Positions 40,962 through 48,702 of a stretch of 64,000 nucleotides of DNA are shown here, piece by piece. Each line of letters begins with the position of its first letter. Within the stretch, counting starts at the first letter, position 1. The notes beneath the pieces are model-generated. The model ran no database searches. It was not told the DNA's origin and saw nothing but the letters and a program-made list of their open reading frames with translations. The position numbers were made by a program, and so were the translations under genes. Location: assembly GCF_039729145.1 (NCBI RefSeq), contig NZ_CP155793.1:186001-250000 (forward strand). Direction: 5' to 3'. Origin of the DNA: Microbacterium sp. SY138 (GTDB lineage: Bacteria > Actinomycetota > Actinomycetes > Actinomycetales > Microbacteriaceae).

Positions 40962-41597
40962 ATGACCACCGCCATCATCGGAACCGGAAAGATCGGCAGC
41001 ATCATCGCCCAGGACCTCGCGGACGGAGGAGAGGACCTGATCATCGCCGGCAGCGACCTGGAGAAGGCGGCGTCGCTCGCCGCCGCGGTCGGCGGAAGTG
41101 CGCGTGCGGCCGAGGTGCCCGCCGCGATCGCCGCTGCCGACATCGTCATCCTCGCCGTCTGGTTCGACGTGTCGAAGAAGCTGATCGACGAGAACCGCGA
41201 CGCTCTCGACGGCAAGATCGTCGTCGATCCCTCCAATCCGCTCGGCCCGGACGGGAACGGCGGATACGTGAAGATCCTCGCGCCCGAGGAGTCCTCGGGG
41301 CAGATCCTGGCCCAGAAGCTCCCCGCCGGAGCATCCCTCGTGAAGGCCTTCGGAACGCTGGGCGCGGAGTCGATGAAGGTGAGCGCTCGGCAGGATCCTG
41401 CGATCGCACTCCTCTATGCGACCGACGACGGTGCGGCAGGGGAGGCCGTCGCCTCGCTGATCCGCTCCGCCGGTTTCGCACCCGTGAACGTCGGCGGACT
41501 CGACCAGTCCGTGCGCATCGAGGTGTACGGCGAACTGCACGAGATCGGTGGGCTCGGCCGGACCGTCACCGCGGAGGAGGCCCGCGCCGCCCTGTGA
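40962..41597 (+). CDS. NADPH-dependent F420 reductase-like oxidoreductase
   Basis: 211 residues, Rossmann N-terminus MTTAIIGTGKIGSIIAQDLA, then DIVILAVWFDV and VVDPSNPLGPDG, typical of the NAD(P)-binding domain of the F420-oxidoreductase (FNO-like) family. AGGAGA precedes ATG 40962. Many members in bacteria lacking F420 chemistry act as generic NADPH reductases. Placed between an NTF2-like protein and an NmrA-like reductase under an HxlR-type operator, which suggests a role in quinone or electrophile stress. Confidence 0.88.
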   Translation: MTTAIIGTGKIGSIIAQDLADGGEDLIIAGSDLEKAASLAAAVGGSARAAEVPAAIAAADIVILAVWFDVSKKLIDENRDALDGKIVVDPSNPLGPDGNGGYVKILAPEESSGQILAQKLPAGASLVKAFGTLGAESMKVSARQDPAIALLYATDDGAAGEAVASLIRSAGFAPVNVGGLDQSVRIEVYGELHEIGGLGRTVTAEEARAAL

Positions 41598-41662
41598 TGG
41601 ATCTTCCCGAACCCGCAACCGCACGAACTGCAACCGCACGAAGAGCAACAGAAGGAAAGCCG

Positions 41663-42616
41663 ATGAACGAACAGAAGAAGATCGCGGTCGCCGGTGCGAC
41701 CGGTTCCCAGGGCGGTGGCGTCGTGGACGCCATCCTCGCCGACCCCGAGCAGCGATTCGCCGTCCGCGCGCTCACGCGCGACCCGGCGTCCCCGGCCGCA
41801 CGCGCGCTCGCCGCACGCGGAGTGGAGGTGGTGCAGGCCGACTTCGCCGACGAGCCGAGCGTGGTCGCCGCACTCACCGGCGTCGATGGCGCGTTCCTGG
41901 TGACGAACTTCTGGGCGCACGGATCCGCTGCCAGGGAGCTCGCGGAGATCGCGACGCTCGCCCGCGCCGCCGCCGCGAGCGGCGTCGGCCACGTGGTGTG
42001 GTCGACGCTGGAGGACACGCGCGATCTGCTCCCCCTGGAAGACCCGCGAATGCCTGTGCTGCAGGATCACTACAACGTGCCGCACTTCGACGCGAAGGGC
42101 GAGGGCAACGCCTTCTTCGCCGCGGCAGGAGTGCCGACCACCTACCTGAACACGGCATTCTTCTTCCAGAACCTCGCGGCCTCCGCGATGGGCGCGCGTC
42201 GAGAGGACGACGGTGTGCTGACGCTGACGCTTCCGCTCGAGGACGGGAAGCGCATGTCGGCGGTCGACGTCTCGGACATCGGACGGACCGCGTTCGCGAT
42301 CCTGGCCGCGGGCGACGAGTACATCGGCCGGACGGTCGGGTTGGCGGGGGACCACCTGACGGGAGCCGAGTACGCGTCCGTCTTGAGCGACGTGCTCGGG
42401 GAACCCGTGCGATTCCGGTCGATCGCGTACGACGATGCGCGCAGCTCGGGCGCTCCCGGCAGTGACGAGTTCGGCAACATGTTCCAGTACTACGGCGATT
42501 TCGACGCCGAGTTCACCGGGGCGCGTGACCTGACGTCACTGCGGAAACTCGTTCCCGGGCTCAAGGACTTCCGCACGTGGGCTCAGGAGAACGTCGCGCT
42601 GCTGACGGCCGAGTAG
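41663..42616 (+). CDS. NmrA family NAD(P)-binding protein
   Basis: 317 residues. Atypical short-chain-type Rossmann protein, dinucleotide motif AGATGSQGGGVVDAIL near residue 10, and the NmrA/HSCARG-like YLNTAFFFQN and VDVSDIGRTAFAIL regions. GAAGGAAA precedes ATG 41663. A 13-bp direct repeat GCAACCGCACGAA (41615-41627, 41630-41642) lies in the short gap before it. NmrA-like proteins sense NADP/NADPH ratio or act as reductases. Last gene before the beta-helix protein, 4 bp away. Confidence 0.88.
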   Translation: MNEQKKIAVAGATGSQGGGVVDAILADPEQRFAVRALTRDPASPAARALAARGVEVVQADFADEPSVVAALTGVDGAFLVTNFWAHGSAARELAEIATLARAAAASGVGHVVWSTLEDTRDLLPLEDPRMPVLQDHYNVPHFDAKGEGNAFFAAAGVPTTYLNTAFFFQNLAASAMGARREDDGVLTLTLPLEDGKRMSAVDVSDIGRTAFAILAAGDEYIGRTVGLAGDHLTGAEYASVLSDVLGEPVRFRSIAYDDARSSGAPGSDEFGNMFQYYGDFDAEFTGARDLTSLRKLVPGLKDFRTWAQENVALLTAE

Positions 42617-42620
42617 AACG

Positions 42621-43970
42621 ATGAGCGAACACGCGGTGACCGTCTCGACGGCTCGGGAGCTGCTGGCCGCCGTCAGCGCAGGTGTCGAGGACATCGAGGT
42701 GCGCGGGGTGATCGTCGGGGCGCCGGGGTTCACCCTCGCGCCCGGTGTGAGTCTTCGCGGAGGGACCCTGCAGTTCGGGGCCAGGGGTGTGCGCCTCACC
42801 TCGGACAACACGCTCGAGGACATCTCGATCCTGACGGCCGATGAGGAGGCGGCGATCCTCAACGACACGGGGGTGACCGATCTCGGCACCCTCACGCTGC
42901 GCAACGTCACCACGCGGGGGCAGATCGTCATCCTGGCGGAGGACCGTGTGCGTGCCGGGCACGTGCAGGCCGAGAACGTGCGGGTGATCACCGCCGACCT
43001 GCGTGGACGGTTCCACCGTCCGCACGGGTTCGGCGTGGACGTCTTGCAAGGAGGCTTCACGCTGTGGAACCGGCAGGCGGATCCCGAGGTGGAGCTGACA
43101 GCCGAACTGCTCGAGATCTCTGCGGGGACGGAGGCCGAGCCGGTGTACGGAAGCGGGATCTTCGTCGGGGGACACGGAGGTCGGGACGGGCGCGGTGCGG
43201 GCGGAACCGTGCACGTCACCCGATTGCGCACCGGAGAGGTGCACACGGACGGGGCGATCCCGGCGGGGACGCCGGACCTGATCTCGGCCGGGGTGTTCGT
43301 GCTCAGCGGGGCGACGGTCGACGCGGTGCGCACCGCGGGGGCCGTCACGACGTACGGCCCGAACGACATGGTGCTCGACAACTGGGGATCGGTGGGCACC
43401 TGGATCGCCACGGGAGAGGTTGCGTCGCACGGGCCGAGCGGTATCGGGGTCGTGAACTTCGGCGATATCGACACCCTCGACGTGCGCGCGCCGATCGTCA
43501 CGACGGGGAGGGGCGCCCGGGGCTTCAACCTCTACGACGGCACGTTGCGGGAGGCGAGGTTCCAGAGCATCCGCACGACGGGCGACGGGTCGATCGGCAT
43601 CCAGATCAGCAGGCCGATGGGGAGGCTTGCGGTGGATGGCGATGTCACGACGAGCGGCGGTGAGGGGCTGAGCCTCGTCAAAGGCGTGCAGATGATGCTC
43701 CCGGCGATCGCGCTGAGCGTGACGGGGACCGGATCCGTCGACGCGCTCCGCATCGGCGGACGGCTCGTCACCGCGGGGGCTAACGTGGTCACACTGGAAG
43801 TGGGGGGACGTGTGGGCGAGGTGTCGATAGCCGGTGGCGTCCGCGCCACGGGAGCGGGCTCGAGGGCCGTGTCGCTGCTCGACAGTGCGGACATCGACAT
43901 CGCGGACATCGACATCGCGGACATCGACATCGCCGACATCGTCCTCCGATCGTCCGGCCCGAGGGGTTGA
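42621..43970 (+). CDS. Predicted beta-helix protein, unknown function
   Basis: 449 residues with no signal peptide. Short strands repeat throughout (FGARGVRLTSDNTLEDISIL, LGTLTLRNVTTRGQIVIL and similar), the rhythm of a right-handed parallel beta-helix as in pectate-lyase-like folds. The C-terminus is a run of DIDIA repeats encoded by a 15-bp DNA repeat. No catalytic motif recognised. Begins 4 bp after the NmrA gene and ends 6 bp before the GH15 GTG, so it is co-translated with the glucosidase and may act on or bind a carbohydrate. Confidence 0.78.
   Translation: MSEHAVTVSTARELLAAVSAGVEDIEVRGVIVGAPGFTLAPGVSLRGGTLQFGARGVRLTSDNTLEDISILTADEEAAILNDTGVTDLGTLTLRNVTTRGQIVILAEDRVRAGHVQAENVRVITADLRGRFHRPHGFGVDVLQGGFTLWNRQADPEVELTAELLEISAGTEAEPVYGSGIFVGGHGGRDGRGAGGTVHVTRLRTGEVHTDGAIPAGTPDLISAGVFVLSGATVDAVRTAGAVTTYGPNDMVLDNWGSVGTWIATGEVASHGPSGIGVVNFGDIDTLDVRAPIVTTGRGARGFNLYDGTLREARFQSIRTTGDGSIGIQISRPMGRLAVDGDVTTSGGEGLSLVKGVQMMLPAIALSVTGTGSVDALRIGGRLVTAGANVVTLEVGGRVGEVSIAGGVRATGAGSRAVSLLDSADIDIADIDIADIDIADIVLRSSGPRG
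43890..43934 (+). repeat. 15-bp coding tandem repeat (DIDIA), three copies
   Basis: GACATCGACATCGCG at 43890-43904, 43905-43919 and 43920-43934 (last base C), followed by a partial GACATCG. In frame within the beta-helix gene, so copy changes would add or remove five residues. Confidence 0.85.
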
Positions 43971-43976
43971 GGCGCC

Positions 43977-45800
43977 GTGGGGGATGAGGCGGGCGTCCGC
44001 ATCGAGGACTACGCGCTGCTGAGCAACTGCCGCACGGCGGCGCTGGTGTCGTGCGCGGGCAGCATCGACTGGCTGTGCCTGCCGCGGCTGGACTCGGCAT
44101 CGACGTTCGCGGCGATCCTCGGCGACGAGTCCCACGGGCGGTGGCTGCTGCATCCGACCGACCCCGCTGCGACGAGCACGCGACGCTACGACCGGGAGAC
44201 CTTCGTGCTGGTCACCCGATGGGAGAGCGGCGATGCGGTCGCCGAGGTGCACGACTTCATGCCGATGGGACTCGATCCCGATGCGGCGATCCGGCGGACC
44301 GATCTGGTCCGCCGGATCGTGGGAGTGCGCGGCTCCATGGTCTTCGAGCAGCGGCTGAGCATCCGCTTCGACTACGCCAGGGTGATGCCCTGGGTGCGCC
44401 AGGTCGGGCCGGAGGGAGACCCATGTCTGGTCGCGATGGGTGGCCCGGATGCCCTCGCCCTGCGCGGTGCACCGCTGAAGCCGATCGACCATCAGCACCG
44501 GGGCGAGCTGGCGGTCGACGCCGGAGAGGTGCGTGACCTGCAGCTGACGTGGTTCCCCTCGCACCTCGACCTCCCCCATGCGCTCGACGTGCAGAACGAG
44601 CTGGACGCCACGAAGGCCTGGTGGCAGGACTGGGCCGATCGGATCTCGCACGACGGCCCGCACCGGGACGAGGTGGTCCGGTCGCTGCTGATCCTGCGGG
44701 CACTCACCAACCACGAGACGGGCGGGATCGCCGCCGCGGCGACCATGGCCCTGCCGGAGGAGATCGGGGGCGTGCGCAACTGGGACTACCGCTATGTCTG
44801 GCTGCGCGATGCCGCCCTCACCCTCGAAGCGCTGCTCGCCCACGGGTTCCTCGGGGTGGCGGGGCAGTGGCGGGAATGGCTGCTGCGGGCCGTCGCCGGG
44901 GATCCTGCCGACCTCCAGATCATGTACGGCCCGGCGGGGGAGAGAGATCTCGTGGAGCGCGTGCTGACGAATCTCCCGGGATACGAGGGTTCCGCACCGG
45001 TGCGGATCGGCAACGGTGCGGCGGACCAGTATCAGGCCGACGTCGTGGGCGAGGTGCTGGTGACGCTGTCGGCCGCGCGGGCGGCGGGACTCAACGAGTC
45101 GGGCTTCTCCTGGCCGCTGGAGCGCGAGTTGGTCCGATTCGCCTCCGAGCAGATCGAGCGCCCGGATCAGGGACTGTGGGAGATCCGGGGTGAGCCCCGT
45201 CTCTTCACGCACTCACGGGTGATGATGTGGGCGGCGTTCGACCGCGCGGTGCGCGCTGTCGAGGAGCACGGGCTCGAAGGCCCCGTGGAGCGCTGGCGCG
45301 GGCTGCGGGATCGGATGCGCGAGGAGATCGATCGCGACGGTGTCGTCGACGGTCACTTCGTGCAGCACTACGCGACCACCGAGGTCGACGCCTCGCTGCT
45401 CCTCCTTCCGCAGGTGGGGTACTGCCGGCCGGATGATCCCCGGATGCTGGCGACGGTCGCACGCATCGAGCAGACGCTGATGTCCGACGGGCTCGTGCGT
45501 CGGTATCGCACCGGCACGGGGGTCGACGGACTCTCGGGCTCGGAAGGTGCTTTCCTGGCGTGCTCGTTCTGGCTGGTCGAGCAGTACGCGTTGACGGGGC
45601 GGCGTGCGGATGGGCATGCCCTCATGGAGCGGTTGTGCGGGCTCGCGAACGACGTGGGGATGCTGTCGGAGGAGTATGACCCGGTGGCGGGGCGGCAACT
45701 CGGCAACACTCCGCAGGCCTTCTCGCACCTCGCGCTCGTGCGAGCAGCGGATGCGCTGGCCCTGGCGGATCTCGGCTCGGCAGAGGAGAGGTCGCGCTGA
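43977..45800 (+). CDS. Glycoside hydrolase family 15 (glucoamylase/trehalase-like)
   Basis: 607 residues. N-terminal DUF5911-like beta domain (IEDYALLSNCRTAALVSCAG, SIDWLCLPRLDS), then an (alpha/alpha)6 catalytic domain with NWDYRYVWLRDAALT and the C-terminal LSEEYDPVAGRQLGNTPQAF, where the Glu is the probable general base. This architecture is that of actinobacterial GH15 enzymes, some of which are trehalases and others alpha-glucosidases. No signal peptide, so cytoplasmic. GTG 43977 has GAGG four bases upstream. Substrate trehalose or maltooligosaccharide cannot be separated by eye. Confidence 0.9.
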   Translation: MGDEAGVRIEDYALLSNCRTAALVSCAGSIDWLCLPRLDSASTFAAILGDESHGRWLLHPTDPAATSTRRYDRETFVLVTRWESGDAVAEVHDFMPMGLDPDAAIRRTDLVRRIVGVRGSMVFEQRLSIRFDYARVMPWVRQVGPEGDPCLVAMGGPDALALRGAPLKPIDHQHRGELAVDAGEVRDLQLTWFPSHLDLPHALDVQNELDATKAWWQDWADRISHDGPHRDEVVRSLLILRALTNHETGGIAAAATMALPEEIGGVRNWDYRYVWLRDAALTLEALLAHGFLGVAGQWREWLLRAVAGDPADLQIMYGPAGERDLVERVLTNLPGYEGSAPVRIGNGAADQYQADVVGEVLVTLSAARAAGLNESGFSWPLERELVRFASEQIERPDQGLWEIRGEPRLFTHSRVMMWAAFDRAVRAVEEHGLEGPVERWRGLRDRMREEIDRDGVVDGHFVQHYATTEVDASLLLLPQVGYCRPDDPRMLATVARIEQTLMSDGLVRRYRTGTGVDGLSGSEGAFLACSFWLVEQYALTGRRADGHALMERLCGLANDVGMLSEEYDPVAGRQLGNTPQAFSHLALVRAADALALADLGSAEERSR

Positions 45801-45843
45801 GGGGGCGGTCCCTCGGCGTCTTCTCACCCGAGCGCGCAGTTCC

Positions 45844-45855
45844 TAGGATGTGGAC
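45844..45855 (+). promoter_or_regulatory. -10 element for leaderless transcript
   Basis: TAGGAT (45844-45849), then six bases, then ATG 45856. The AGGA inside it could alternatively act as a ribosome site. Confidence 0.4.
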
Positions 45856-46764
45856 ATGACGGAACCGATTAAGCGGCGGGACCCTCTGGTCCCGCGCCGA
45901 CGGTTCTCCGTCAACGCGGCTCTCGACGACGTCTTCTTCGTGTTCGCCGGTCTCGCCGCGATCTGGCTCGCGTATCTCATCATCACGGAGGCGTTCTCGT
46001 GGGGCTGGTGGGCCATCGGGTTCGCGGTGGCGTTCTGGCTGATCCTCGCCTACCTCGTGCTGCCGAGACTGCACTCCATCCTCACGCGCATCTACGTGCC
46101 CAGCTACTTCATTGGGCGGGCGCGAACGAGCGACGGCCTGCTCGGAGACCCGGTGAACCTCGCCGTCCTCGGCACCGAGGAGCAGCTCACCCGGTGCATG
46201 GCCGAGGCCGGGTGGACACGCGCCGATGACATCACCGCCGCATCGACCTGGCGCATCGTGTCGTCGACCATGCTCAGGCGCAGCTACGACGAGGCACCGG
46301 TCAGCCCGCTCTTCCTGTTCGGGAGACGGCAGGATCTCGCCTATCAGCAGGAGGTCGAGGGCAACCCGGCCAAGCGGCACCATGTCAGATTCTGGCGCTG
46401 CCCTGACGGCTGGATGCTGCCAGGTGGGCACCGTGTCGACTGGGTGGCCGCCGGAACGTTCGACCGTGCAGTCGGGTTCTCGCTGTTCACCCTGCAGATC
46501 ACCCACAAGATCGATGCGGACATCGACATCGAACGCGATCACATCGTCGGCACGCTCCGCGAGGCGCACACCGGGGTGCGCATCGTCATCATCCGTGACT
46601 TCTCCACGGGATACCACTCCCGGAACGGCGGGGGCGACAGCATCCACACCGATGGCGATCTGCCCGTGGTCGATCTCCGCCGCGTGGTGCAGGCGCGGTC
46701 GGCGGATGCCGCGGAGGAGGCCGTCGAAGAGGCGCCGGTCACCGAGCTGCGAGGTCTGTCGTGA
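45856..46764 (+). CDS. LssY C-terminal-domain membrane protein
   Basis: 302 residues. Two TM helices at about 25-75 (FFVFAGLAAIWLAYLIITEA; WWAIGFAVAFWLILAYLVLP), then a soluble LssY-C-like domain (DPVNLAVLGTEEQL, AGWTRADD, SPLFLFGRRQDLAYQQEV, KRHHVRFWR). Known LssY-C proteins are fused to PAP2 phosphatases or occur alone, function unclear. The GTG at 45850 is an alternative start. Its stop overlaps the next gene. Confidence 0.85.
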   Translation: MTEPIKRRDPLVPRRRFSVNAALDDVFFVFAGLAAIWLAYLIITEAFSWGWWAIGFAVAFWLILAYLVLPRLHSILTRIYVPSYFIGRARTSDGLLGDPVNLAVLGTEEQLTRCMAEAGWTRADDITAASTWRIVSSTMLRRSYDEAPVSPLFLFGRRQDLAYQQEVEGNPAKRHHVRFWRCPDGWMLPGGHRVDWVAAGTFDRAVGFSLFTLQITHKIDADIDIERDHIVGTLREAHTGVRIVIIRDFSTGYHSRNGGGDSIHTDGDLPVVDLRRVVQARSADAAEEAVEEAPVTELRGLS

Positions 46765-47228
46765 AGCGGCCTCTGGCCACCGGCCTCGGCGCGGTGCTGA
46801 TGTCGCTCCGGGTGATCTGGGGGTTCGTCTCGATCCTCGTCTACGTGCTGAACTGGACGGCGATCAGGGAGGAGATCTTCTCCACCGGCGACGGCACCGT
46901 GCTGGTTCCACCGGATGTCGCCGACATCCTCCTCATCGTCGGGTTCAGCGCGCTCGGCGTCTGGTACCTGTTCTACGGTGTGCTCGCCGGCCTGGTGTTC
47001 ACCGGGTCGAACTGGGCACGCATCGTGGCGATGAGCTTCGCCTCGCTCAGCATCATCGTCGTCTTCCTCGACTGGTGGAACGCCGGCATCCCCGTCACGT
47101 TCCGCACCTCGCTCGCGAGCGTCGCGCTCGACATCCTCGTGCTGCTCGCCCTGTCGGCGCAGAGCGCCCGGAGCTTCGCCCGGCGCAACGACCCCCGCTT
47201 CATCAGCACGGGAGAGCCGCTCGCCTGA
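46761..47228 (+). CDS. Small integral membrane protein
   Basis: 155 residues, four predicted TM helices (about 12-32, 56-82, 88-104, 115-135) and a basic, polar C-terminus. GTG start overlaps the LssY-C stop (GTGA), so the two are co-translated. No recognised family. Confidence 0.78.
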   Translation: MKRPLATGLGAVLMSLRVIWGFVSILVYVLNWTAIREEIFSTGDGTVLVPPDVADILLIVGFSALGVWYLFYGVLAGLVFTGSNWARIVAMSFASLSIIVVFLDWWNAGIPVTFRTSLASVALDILVLLALSAQSARSFARRNDPRFISTGEPLA

Positions 47229-47238
47229 GGCGGTCGGT

Positions 47239-48243
47239 TCAGAGCCACTTCTTGTACTTGAACACCCCGAACAGGCCGACGGCGAACGCGACCATCGCGC
47301 CGATGGCCATCGGGTAGCCGAAGGCCCAGTGCAGCTCGGGCATCACGTCGAAGTTCATCCCGTACACCGTGCCGACCAGCGTCGGGGCGAAGATGATCGC
47401 CGCCCAGGAGGAGATCTTCTTGATCTCGTCGTTCTGCGCGAGCCCGGCTTCGGTCTGGCGGCGTGCGACCAGCGCGGAGTGCACGGTGAGCGCGTTCTCG
47501 AGGATCGCCCGGAACGAGTCGATCTTCTCGTTGACGCGGATCGTGTGGTCGAGCACGTCGCGCAGCGAACGCTGCAGCTCCTCGTCGATGCGGTACTTCG
47601 CCGATCCCCGACGCAGCCACTCCAGCATCCCGTTCAGCGGGTGCACGGCGCGCTGGAAGTTGATGACCTCGCGGGACAGCTCGTAGATGCGGCGGGAGAG
47701 CGCGCTGTCGTCGTCGCCGTCGCCGAAGAGCTGGTCCTCGATCTCGTCGATGTCGTTCAGCAGACCCGCCACGATCGGCTCGTAGCCGTCGACGACCTCA
47801 TCGAGAATCGCGTAGAGCACGGCCTCCGGCCCCATCGCGAGCAGTTCGGGGTTCGCCTCCATGCGGGCGCGCACGGCGGCGAGGTTGGGCGACTCGGCGT
47901 GCCGGATCGTCACCACGAAGTCGGGGCCGACGAACAGGTGCAGCTCGCCGAACTCGATCGACTCCTGCTCGTCGCGGTAGCGCGCGGGGCGCAGCACGGC
48001 GAACAGGGTATCGCCGTAGCGCTCCACCTTCGAGCGCTGGTGGCCTGAGAGCGCATCCTCGACGGCGAGGGGATGCAGGTCGAACTCGCGCGCGACGGAC
48101 GCCACCTCTTCGGGGCTGGGCCGGTACAGGCCGATCCAGGCGATGCCCCCGGCGGCGTCCAGCATCCGGTAGGTCTCGTCCAGGTTCTTGGGGGTCTCCA
48201 CGCGACGTCCGTGGACGTACACGCCGTTGTCGATGAGCGCCAT
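47239..48243 (-). CDS. corA: CorA family magnesium/cobalt transporter
   Basis: 334 residues. Large cytoplasmic N-domain, long stalk helix and two C-terminal TM helices with the signature YGMNF followed by the acidic MPEL loop. Forms pentameric Mg2+ channels. Ends KYKKWL. Two adjacent ATGs (48246, 48243) follow GGAG; the second has better spacing. Converges on the membrane-protein gene with only 10 bp between the stops. Confidence 0.94.
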   Translation of the reverse strand: MALIDNGVYVHGRRVETPKNLDETYRMLDAAGGIAWIGLYRPSPEEVASVAREFDLHPLAVEDALSGHQRSKVERYGDTLFAVLRPARYRDEQESIEFGELHLFVGPDFVVTIRHAESPNLAAVRARMEANPELLAMGPEAVLYAILDEVVDGYEPIVAGLLNDIDEIEDQLFGDGDDDSALSRRIYELSREVINFQRAVHPLNGMLEWLRRGSAKYRIDEELQRSLRDVLDHTIRVNEKIDSFRAILENALTVHSALVARRQTEAGLAQNDEIKKISSWAAIIFAPTLVGTVYGMNFDVMPELHWAFGYPMAIGAMVAFAVGLFGVFKYKKWL

Positions 48244-48246
48244 CAT

Positions 48247-48702
48247 GCGGCTCCGTTCTCGCAGGTGCACGGCAGCAGAGAGCTCCGTGCGCGGGTTTCG
48301 TCAGGGGGCGGATGACGCCGCCGACGGCTGCGGAGAAGGACGTGCGAAAGCGGACCGGAAGGTCAACGCGCGAGCGCAGGGAGTCGCGACGCAGCGAAGG
48401 CGGCGTCGTAACTATCACCGGACATCGCCATCACCGCCTTTCGAGACTCTTCGGGCCGAACGACCCAACACGTCAGCATACTCCTGTCTGCTGTGAGGAT
48501 TCCCGGTCGGGCTCCTGCCCCGATCAGAGCAGTATTCTGCTCGCCGAGAGGTGGAGTAGCACGTTACCTGCTAGTAGCATCGGACCTCGAAGCGATGCGG
48601 AGAGTCCGGCGTCGCCCCTTTCCGCATCGATCCGTCCGCTCCCGGCGCAGCCTCTTCGTGCGCCCGGTGTGTGCGGACGATGCGCCGCACGAAGGAGACT
48701 CC
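48247..48702. other. 456-bp divergent intergenic region
   Basis: No credible gene. It must carry the promoters of corA (minus) and the second beta-propeller surface protein (plus). TATTCT at 48533-48538 is one possible -10 for the surface protein. CACGTTAC at 48560-48567 recurs at 50942-50949 upstream of the lipoprotein gene. Confidence 0.5.

Noticed and set aside
43890..43934. Possible CRISPR-like repeat
   Set aside because: Units are contiguous 15-bp coding repeats without spacers and keep the reading frame (DIDIA).
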